5,070 nucleotides of DNA. It comes from an uncultured Solirubrobacterales bacterium. Lineage in GTDB: Bacteria; Actinomycetota; Thermoleophilia; Solirubrobacterales; 70-9. Every line of letters begins with the position of its first letter. Position 1 is the first letter of the stretch. The DNA is taken from contig CALEMO010000021.1 in NCBI GenBank assembly GCA_937910825.1, positions 1 to 5,070 on the forward strand. Direction: 5' to 3'. Positions 1 to 4,634 of this stretch are shown here, piece by piece. A model generated the notes under the pieces. The model was not told where the DNA came from and searched no databases. It was given only the letters and a program-made list of their open reading frames with translations. A program made the translations under genes and the position numbers.

Positions 1-267
1 CGGAATCCAGGCGATCGCGGTCAGGGCCACAAGGAAGATCGAAATGCCATCGATGCCCAGGCTGTAATCGACTCCGAGGCCAGAGATCCAGGGAGTATCG
101 ACCACGTACTGCATGCCGCCGTCGGGCTCGAAACCGATCAGCACGGCGATGACGAGTCCGAGGGTGGCGACCGCACCGACACCGGCAACATGGGCTGCGA
201 AACGTTGCGGCACCATCATGCAGAGCAGGCCGGCCAGCAGGGGTATCCAGATGATCAGGCTGAGCAT
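1..267 (-). CDS. nuoM: NADH-quinone oxidoreductase subunit M, N-terminal 89 residues (runs off the left edge)
   Basis: NuoM is a membrane-arm subunit of complex I, related to Mrp antiporter subunits, that carries one of the proton channels. The reading frame opens with ATG at 265-267 and stays open to base 1, giving 89 codons of a protein that is usually about 500 residues long. A hydrophobic helix lies at roughly residues 2-19 and a second at about 25-46. A polar stretch follows, then the recognisable GVDYSLGIDGISIFLVALT segment (about 64-82) that starts the third helix in NuoM/NuoL proteins. The conserved Glu and Lys of the proton channel lie beyond the window. The start overlaps the nuoL stop by one base (TGATG), and AGGAG sits 6 nt upstream, so the start is well supported. 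Identity rests on this motif plus its position after nuoL. Confidence 0.93.
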   Translation of the reverse strand, partial: MLSLIIWIPLLAGLLCMMVPQRFAAHVAGVGAVATLGLVIAVLIGFEPDGGMQYVVDTPWISGLGVDYSLGIDGISIFLVALTAIAWIP

Positions 268-276
268 CAGATGCTC
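262..276 (-). promoter_or_regulatory. Predicted hairpin spanning the nuoL stop and nuoM start
   Basis: In the message, GAGCAT (276-271) pairs with ATGCTC (267-262) around a CTG loop. The nuoM ATG forms the start of the 3' arm, the end of its AGGAG ribosome binding site is in the 5' arm, and the nuoL TGA spans the loop and the start codon. Just upstream, 275-286 is the 12-bp palindrome TCCTGATCAGGA, which also includes part of the ribosome binding site. Terminating nuoL ribosomes would open the hairpin. Confidence 0.45.
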
Positions 277-2276
277 CTGATCAGGAAGTAGAGGACGATC
301 GCGACGATCCCGAAGAGCATCAGAACTGCGTAGCCACGCAGCATGCCGGTCTGGAGGTCACGCACCGCCCCACCGGCCGATCGCACGATCCCGGCGGTGC
401 CGGTGGTCAGGCCGTTGATCGCGAAGCGCTCGACGACCCGGTTGCAGAACTGCCCAAAGCCCTTGACCGGCTTGACGACCAAAAATTCGATCAGCTCATC
501 GCCGTACCACTTGTTGACGAAGAGGGTATACAGCGGCCGGAAGGTTTTGATCAGCTTTGCAGGCAGGTCCGGGCGCTTCATGTAGATGAACCAGACCAGT
601 ACCAGCCCGGCGATTGAAATCAGGCCACCCTTGGTCAGCCCGTACAAGGCCTCGGCCTCGGTCGGTAGAACCCCGGCAAAGGCAGAATTCTCGAAGGTCG
701 GCTCCAGGAAATTAGCGACCGCTTCGGTTACGCCCGGAATCTGGAGCGCCCCTGCAAAGAGGGCGAGGAAACCGAGTACCGACATACCGATCTTCATACC
801 GGGCGCCTGCTCGGCGATGTGGTGGTGCTCGCCGGGATAGCCGACATCGGTGTCTTCGGGCTCCAGGGTGTGCGGGTTCACCGGGTCGCCGTGAACCACG
901 TGCCCGGTATCGATCAGGTGCTGGGCTTCCGGGCAGGGCTTGCCAGGCAGGATGCGGAAAAGAATCCTGTACGAATAGATCGCCGTCAGGAAAGCACCGA
1001 CCAGCATGCCGGCGGCCATCCAGCTGTACATGCCTCCGCGCAGGCTGGCGAAATTGATGATTTCGTCCTTGGAGAACCAGCCAGATGTGCCCGGGAACGC
1101 AGCGAGGGCGAAAGCGCCGATGATCAGCATCACCGCAGTGAAAGGCATCGCTTTCCAGAAGCCCTTCATCTTGTCGATGTCCTGCATGTTGGCCATCGCC
1201 GAAATGATCGATCCGGCCGACATGAAGAGCAGGGCCTTGAAAAAGGCGTGGGTCATCATGTGGAACATGCCTTCGGCGTAGCCGGCAATTCCCACGGCGA
1301 CGAACATGTAGCCGATCTGGCTCATCGTCGAGTAAGCGATGATTCGCTTTAGATCGGTCACCACGATCGCGACCGTGCCGGCGATCAGCAATGTGGCGAG
1401 GCCGACCCAGGCTGCGATGTCGGCGGCAGTCGGAGCGAGTTCGAAAAGCGTGTAGGAGCGGGCGATCAGATAGACACCGGCGGTTACCATGGTCGCCGCG
1501 TGGATCAGCGCCGAAACCGGGGTCGGGCCCTCCATCGCGTCGGCGAGCCAGGTATGGAACGGCATCTGGGCCGACTTTGCGAATGCCCCGAGAAGAAGCA
1601 GCAGGCAGATCGCCACTACCTCCCACTGATTGGTGCTGAACACTTCGGGTGCCTTCTCGAAGACCGATGCGTAGTCGACTACGCCCAGCTCGCGGAAGAT
1701 CAGGATCGCGGCCAAAACCAGGCCGATGTCGCCGACCACGTTGATCACGAATGCCTTCATACCGGCCTTGGTGGCCGTCTCCCGCCGGTACCAGAAGCTG
1801 ACCAGAGCGTATGAAGCAAATCCGACGAAAGCCCAGCCCACGATCAGCAGCACGTAGTTGCCGGCGAGCACCAGCAGCAGCATTGAGAAGACGAAGAAGT
1901 TGAGGTAGCTGAAGAACCTGGTGTAGCCCGCGTCAGACTGCATGTAGGAAAACGAGTAGATGTGGATCAGCGAAGAAACTCCGGTGACGACCAGGATCAT
2001 GAAGACCGAAAGCGGGTCCACATAAATACCGAGGTCGATCTGGAAACCACCGACCGAGGCGTACTCCCAGATGCTGGAAGCCACGTGGCGGGACTCCTCC
2101 GGCTCCCCCTGGAGAGAAATCAGGGCGGCGATCCCGCAGGCGAAGGCGGCGACGATCGCGCCGACGCCGACCAGCCCGCCGATCTTTTTAGGCAGGACAC
2201 GGAAGGTCAGGCCTAAAAAGATCGAACCGGACAGGGGAAAGAGCAGGACGAGCCACCCCCAGGTCGCGGCGGTCAT
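267..2276 (-). CDS. nuoL: NADH-quinone oxidoreductase subunit L (distal antiporter-like proton-pumping subunit)
   Basis: NuoL is the outermost membrane-arm subunit of complex I and couples electron transfer to proton translocation. The 669-residue length fits the family (E. coli about 613) with a longer loop. About 15-16 membrane helices are visible. Key landmarks: DPLSVFMILVVTGVSSLIHIY (from residue 87), Asp183 in VVGDIGLVLA, the TM7 lysine Lys234 in GAFAKSAQMP, TWLADAMEGPTPVSALIHAA (242-261, with His259), His339/His343/Lys347 in the HMMTHAFFKALLF segment, and Lys404-Asp405 in WFSKDEI. The C-terminal part (about 585-669) matches the lateral helix plus final membrane helix unique to NuoL, which separates it from NuoM/NuoN. 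Oddities: the TM5 glutamate of the GWEGVGL motif is Ala149 here (GWAFVGF), and residues 444-493 form a long His- and acid-rich loop. The start is ATG with AAGGAG 8 nt upstream, in a 4-base ATGA overlap with nuoK. Confidence 0.98.
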   Translation of the reverse strand: MTAATWGWLVLLFPLSGSIFLGLTFRVLPKKIGGLVGVGAIVAAFACGIAALISLQGEPEESRHVASSIWEYASVGGFQIDLGIYVDPLSVFMILVVTGVSSLIHIYSFSYMQSDAGYTRFFSYLNFFVFSMLLLVLAGNYVLLIVGWAFVGFASYALVSFWYRRETATKAGMKAFVINVVGDIGLVLAAILIFRELGVVDYASVFEKAPEVFSTNQWEVVAICLLLLLGAFAKSAQMPFHTWLADAMEGPTPVSALIHAATMVTAGVYLIARSYTLFELAPTAADIAAWVGLATLLIAGTVAIVVTDLKRIIAYSTMSQIGYMFVAVGIAGYAEGMFHMMTHAFFKALLFMSAGSIISAMANMQDIDKMKGFWKAMPFTAVMLIIGAFALAAFPGTSGWFSKDEIINFASLRGGMYSWMAAGMLVGAFLTAIYSYRILFRILPGKPCPEAQHLIDTGHVVHGDPVNPHTLEPEDTDVGYPGEHHHIAEQAPGMKIGMSVLGFLALFAGALQIPGVTEAVANFLEPTFENSAFAGVLPTEAEALYGLTKGGLISIAGLVLVWFIYMKRPDLPAKLIKTFRPLYTLFVNKWYGDELIEFLVVKPVKGFGQFCNRVVERFAINGLTTGTAGIVRSAGGAVRDLQTGMLRGYAVLMLFGIVAIVLYFLIRSI
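1669..1684. repeat. 16-bp perfect palindrome within nuoL
   Basis: GCGTAGTCGACTACGC is identical to its own reverse complement. It encodes the Gly-Val-Val-Asp-Tyr-Ala stretch around residues 198-203 of NuoL, just after TM6. In RNA it could form a 6-bp stem closed by a UCGA tetraloop; in DNA it could be a dimer-binding site. No function can be assigned, and chance is possible. Confidence 0.7.
2180..2224 (-). repeat. Perfect 14-bp inverted repeat with 17-nt loop inside the nuoL 5' region
   Basis: The arms are CGATCTTTTTAGGC and GCCTAAAAAGATCG (2180-2193 and 2211-2224), perfectly complementary, separated by 2194-2210. Inside the loop a further GAC/GTC stem (2196-2198 with 2206-2208) can form across a 2x2 internal loop. 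In the nuoL message this covers nt 53-97, codons 18-33. The arms are AT-rich against a G+C-rich background. There is no U-tract after the 3' arm on either strand, and the A and T runs are on the wrong sides for an intrinsic terminator. The function is unknown; a regulatory, stability or protein-binding role is inference. Confidence 0.85.
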
Positions 2277-2572
2277 CCCTTGAGCTCCTTCATGTCATCG
2301 ACGTCCAGTGGCAAACGGCGCCGGAACATCGCGACCACCAGGCCGAGGCCGACCACGACCTCACAGGCCGCCACCACCAGCACGATCAGGACCATGACCT
2401 GTCCGTCCTGGTCGCCCAGCATGCGGCTGAAAGCGAGCATCGCGAGTGCACCCGCGCCCAGCATCAGCTCCAGGCAGAGCAGGATCACCACCGGGTTGCG
2501 ACGGACCAGCACGCCGATGAAACCGATCGAGAAGAGCAGCGCGGAGAGGACCAGATACCACTCGATAGCCAT
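2273..2572 (-). CDS. nuoK: NADH-quinone oxidoreductase subunit K
   Basis: NuoK is a small membrane subunit (ND4L homologue) that lies next to NuoJ and carries two buried glutamates of the central proton path. The 99-residue length equals the common family size. Three membrane helices are visible (about 5-23, 27-49 and 58-83). Glu35 in CLELML and Glu71 in AACEVVVGLG line up with E. coli NuoK Glu36 and Glu72. The GDQDGQVMVL loop before the third helix and the closing ...DMKELKG tail are also typical. The Asn that normally follows the first Glu by four positions is Gly39 here (ELMLGAGAL). The ATG start overlaps the nuoJ stop by one base (TGATG), with AAGG 7 nt upstream. The stop overlaps the nuoL ATG by four bases. 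Confidence 0.97.
   Translation of the reverse strand: MAIEWYLVLSALLFSIGFIGVLVRRNPVVILLCLELMLGAGALAMLAFSRMLGDQDGQVMVLIVLVVAACEVVVGLGLVVAMFRRRLPLDVDDMKELKG
2285..2290 (-). promoter_or_regulatory. Ribosome binding site of nuoL
   Basis: AAGGAG lies inside the last codons of nuoK, 8 nt before the nuoL ATG at 2274-2276. It fixes the nuoL start despite the 4-base overlap with nuoK. I saw no strong hairpin over this site, unlike the G/H, I/J and L/M junctions. Confidence 0.7.
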
Positions 2573-3096
2573 CAGGTCACCTTCTTCTCAGGACGCTTGC
2601 GTCCGGCCAGAATGATCGCCGCCACCGCAGCCACCAGCAACAGGATCGACGCGGCCTCGAAGGCGATCAGAAAATCCTCGAGCATCAGTTTGCCGACGGC
2701 CTCGGGCGTGCCGAAGCCGGCGCCGATCTTGTCGGTGCCTTCAGTTCCGAGGGCGGTAAGGGAAGACCCGAGCACGGCGATCGAGATCTCGATGAAAAGG
2801 GCGACCGCGAGAATCGGGCCGATGATCCTCAGCTGCGGCGAGCTATCGAACATCGGTTCTTCGATCCCGCCCACGTAGGCGGCGACAAAGACGTAAATCA
2901 CCATGACCGCGCCGGCATAGACGACGATCTGGGCGGCGGCCAGGAACTGGGCGCGAAGCAGCAGGAATATTCCGGCCAGGAAGACGAGGTGCACGACCAG
3001 CGCCAGCACGCTGTAAAACGGATTGCGCAGGGCAACGACCGCGACCGCTCCACCGACCGCGCCGAAGGCGCCGACGAAGAAGGCCAGTTCGACCAC
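2572..3096 (-). CDS. nuoJ: NADH-quinone oxidoreductase subunit J
   Basis: NuoJ (ND6 homologue) is a five-helix membrane subunit packed against NuoK and NuoH. Its third helix carries the pi-bulge thought to switch during coupling. The product has 174 residues, close to the roughly 165-185 usual for the family. Helices are visible at about 3-23, 28-48, 52-74, 91-111 and 143-164. The diagnostic segment is RNPFYSVLAL (24-33) followed by AAAQIVVYAGAVMVIYVFV (53-71), where Tyr60 and the following Ala-Gly-Ala-Val are the family signature. The helix 4-5 loop (about 112-142) is Gly/Thr-rich and poorly conserved, as usual. The start is GTG, overlapping the nuoI stop by one base (TAGTG), with a GAAGG motif 6 nt upstream. 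The stop overlaps the nuoK ATG by one base. Confidence 0.96.
   Translation of the reverse strand: MVELAFFVGAFGAVGGAVAVVALRNPFYSVLALVVHLVFLAGIFLLLRAQFLAAAQIVVYAGAVMVIYVFVAAYVGGIEEPMFDSSPQLRIIGPILAVALFIEISIAVLGSSLTALGTEGTDKIGAGFGTPEAVGKLMLEDFLIAFEAASILLLVAAVAAIILAGRKRPEKKVT
2577..2586 (-). promoter_or_regulatory. Ribosome binding site of nuoK
   Basis: AAGAAGGTGA in the last nuoJ codons places AAGG 7 nt before the nuoK ATG and supports that start. A small hairpin, GGACG-CAAG-CGTCC in the message (2591-2604), lies just upstream, within the Arg-Lys-Arg codons of nuoJ. Confidence 0.6.
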
Positions 3097-3108
3097 TATT
3101 CGCCTTCT
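3078..3108 (-). promoter_or_regulatory. Predicted hairpin sequestering the nuoJ ribosome binding site
   Basis: In the message, AGAAGGC (3108-3102), which contains the GAAGG ribosome binding site of nuoJ, is perfectly complementary to GCCTTCT (3084-3078) at codons 5-7 of nuoJ. The GTG start and the nuoI stop lie in the 17-nt loop. A 7-bp match is not rare by chance in a window of this size, so the regulatory reading depends on its placement. Confidence 0.4.
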
Positions 3109-3626
3109 CCCCTCAGGGGCGTGCGGGCGATCGGCTCGGCCAGCAGCATCTCCTTGGTGAAGATCAGATCAGAGCGGTTGTAGTCGGCCATTTCATAGTC
3201 ATGGCCCATGGTGATCGCGTCGAAAGGACAGGCCATTTCGCAGTAACCACAGAAGATGCATCGCGAAAGGTTGATCTCGTAGACCGCGGCGTAGCGCTCG
3301 CCGGCCGAGACCCGGTTCTCCGGATCGTTTTCGGCGGCGACGACCCTGATGCATTCGGCAGGACAGGCTGCGACGCAGAGCGAGCAGCCCACACATTTCT
3401 CGAGGTCGGAGTCTTCGAACTTGTGCAGCTTGTGGCGCCCGCGAAAGCGCGGGTAGACCGGTGTCTTTTCTTCCGGGTACTGGATCGTCACCGGCTTGTC
3501 GAACATCCTGCCCATGGTGGTGCGCAGACCGCGCAGGGTCTCGCCGAAAGCCCGGTAAGCACCGCCCATACCGCCGGGCTCGGGACCGCGGGCAACAACC
3601 TTGATTTCTTCGGGACGAATACTCAC
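3096..3626 (-). CDS. nuoI: NADH-quinone oxidoreductase subunit I (2x[4Fe-4S] ferredoxin-like)
   Basis: NuoI is a peripheral-arm subunit that carries clusters N6a and N6b and passes electrons towards N2 and quinone. Two classical ferredoxin motifs are intact: CVGCSLCVAACP (Cys78, 81, 84, 88) and CIFCGYCEMACP (Cys123, 126, 129, 133), with Pro after the fourth Cys of each. An N-terminal amphipathic part (about 22-46) fits the membrane-surface helix, and YPRFRGRHKL (58-67) is the conserved segment before the first cluster. The C-terminal DYEMADYNRSDLIFTKEMLL is also typical. No membrane helix is seen, as expected. The 176-residue length is normal. The start is GTG in a 4-base GTGA overlap with nuoH. 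I see no good Shine-Dalgarno sequence (only GGTGGTGGT), so initiation probably depends on ribosomes finishing nuoH. Confidence 0.98.
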   Translation of the reverse strand: MSIRPEEIKVVARGPEPGGMGGAYRAFGETLRGLRTTMGRMFDKPVTIQYPEEKTPVYPRFRGRHKLHKFEDSDLEKCVGCSLCVAACPAECIRVVAAENDPENRVSAGERYAAVYEINLSRCIFCGYCEMACPFDAITMGHDYEMADYNRSDLIFTKEMLLAEPIARTPLRGEGE

Positions 3627-4627
3627 GTGACCACCACCAGGACTGCCGTTACCAGCACATTGAGAGTTGCAAGGGGAAGCAGGATCTTCCAGCCGAAAGT
3701 CATCAGCTGGTCATAGCGGAATCGCGGCAATGTGGCCCGGATCCAGACGAAGAAGAAGGTCAGGAAAAGCATCTTCGCCAGCATCCAGATCGGATCGAGC
3801 CAGGATGGACCAGGGCCCATCCAGCCTCCGAGGAACATGGTCGAAGCGATTCCGGAAATGATCAGGATCTCGATGTACTCGGCGAAGAAATAGGAGCCGA
3901 AACGCATGCCGCCGTATTCGGTGCTGTACCCGGCGACCAGTTCGGCGTCAGCCTCGGGAAGGTCAAACGGAACGCGGTTGGTCTCGGCGAAACCGGCGAC
4001 CAGGAAGATCAGGAAACCGACGATCTGGGGCACGATGAACCAGATCTCCCCCTGCGCCTTGACGATGTCAACCAGCGACAGCGAACCCGCCATCATGACG
4101 ACGCCGAGCAGCGAGAGTCCCATCGCGATCTCGTAGGAGATCAGCTGGGCGGCGGAACGCATCGCTCCGAGGAAGCTGTACTTGGAGCCTGATGCCCAGC
4201 CACCGAGCAGCAGCCCATAAAAGGCGATCGAACTGAAAGCAAAGAAGTAGAGCACGCCGATCGGGACGTCGATGCCGTAGAGGCCCCAGCCACCCTGGAC
4301 ATCGCCGAACGGAAGGATTGCCAGTGTTATGACAGCAGAGAAAACGGTCAGCGCAGGTGCGATTTCGTAGAGGATGGGCACCGCTCCCTTGGGACGGAAG
4401 CCCTGCTTCGAGAGCAGCTTGCCGACGTCGGCCAGCGGCTGCATCGATCCGTATGGACCCACCCGGTTCGGGCCGTAGCGCTGCTGGAACCGGCCGAGCA
4501 GCTTGCGCTCGGCCAGCAGGACCACCGGCACGAGCGTCAGAATCACCACGAAGATCAGGATCGACTTGACGATCATGATCCACGTCGCGTCAACGAAACT
4601 CGTATCCCCCAGGAGTGGTGCTGGCAC
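3623..4627 (-). CDS. nuoH: NADH-quinone oxidoreductase subunit H (quinone-site membrane subunit)
   Basis: NuoH (ND1 homologue) anchors the hydrophilic arm and builds much of the quinone-binding cavity. The 334 residues match the family length, with eight membrane helices. Landmarks in order: Glu40 in LLAERKLLGRFQQ, RYGPNRVGPYG (50-60), GGWASGSKYSFLGAMRSAAQ (142-161), Glu166 in LISYEIAMG, AETNRVPFDLPEADAELVAG (214-233), STEYGGMRFGSYFFAEY (235-251) and IRATLPRFRYDQLMTFGWK (297-315). Glu225, Asp227 and Glu229 line up with E. coli Glu216, Glu218 and Glu220; the middle one is a conservative Glu-to-Asp change. In the first loop the usual Lys-Glu-Asp is Lys74-Gln75-Gly76. The start is GTG, overlapping the nuoG TAG by one base, with GGAGGAG ending 2 nt before it. 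An ATG at residue 18 is less likely because it would cut into the first helix. Confidence 0.97.
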   Translation of the reverse strand: MPAPLLGDTSFVDATWIMIVKSILIFVVILTLVPVVLLAERKLLGRFQQRYGPNRVGPYGSMQPLADVGKLLSKQGFRPKGAVPILYEIAPALTVFSAVITLAILPFGDVQGGWGLYGIDVPIGVLYFFAFSSIAFYGLLLGGWASGSKYSFLGAMRSAAQLISYEIAMGLSLLGVVMMAGSLSLVDIVKAQGEIWFIVPQIVGFLIFLVAGFAETNRVPFDLPEADAELVAGYSTEYGGMRFGSYFFAEYIEILIISGIASTMFLGGWMGPGPSWLDPIWMLAKMLFLTFFFVWIRATLPRFRYDQLMTFGWKILLPLATLNVLVTAVLVVVT

Positions 4628-4634
4628 TACTCCT
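4611..4634 (-). promoter_or_regulatory. Predicted hairpin over the nuoH ribosome binding site and start codon
   Basis: In the message, AGGAGT (4634-4629, part of the GGAGGAG ribosome binding site) can pair with ACTCCT (4616-4611) inside nuoH. A second short stem, GTG/CAC (4627-4625 with 4620-4618), holds the GTG start itself, closed by a 4-nt loop. Ribosomes finishing nuoG at the overlapping TAG would melt it, which would couple nuoH translation to nuoG. The pairing is read directly from the sequence; the coupling role is inferred. Confidence 0.5.

Noticed and set aside
11..18. GCGATCGC octamer like the cyanobacterial HIP1 repeat
   Set aside because: I found only one exact copy, which is expected given the high GATC density. 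The proteins do not look cyanobacterial.
819..1352. Plus-strand open frame of 177 codons opposite nuoL
   Set aside because: It is antisense to conserved NuoL motifs, has no recognisable domain, and its composition mirrors the opposite strand.
712..1626. Long open frame (304 codons) on the minus strand, in another frame within nuoL
   Set aside because: The product is rich in Arg, His, Asp and Gly with no family motif, and it lies wholly inside the clear nuoL frame. It is typical of a shadow frame in G+C-rich DNA.
2180..2224. Intrinsic terminator inside nuoL
   Set aside because: The stem has T-runs in the 5' arm and A-runs in the 3' arm, with no U-tract following on either strand. The repeat is real, but it is not a terminator.
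267..2276. nuoL as an Mrp antiporter (MrpA) or hydrogenase subunit
   Set aside because: It sits between nuoK and nuoM in a standard order and has the NuoL-type C-terminal lateral helix.
3438..3453. GC-rich hairpin (CCCGCG/CGCGGG, 4-nt loop) in nuoI
   Set aside because: It is a 6-bp stem in Arg/Gly/Pro codons of the conserved PRFRG segment, expected by chance at this base composition.
3201..3716. Plus-strand open frame of 171 codons opposite nuoI and the nuoH end
   Set aside because: It lies antisense to the NuoI cluster motifs and shows no independent coding evidence.
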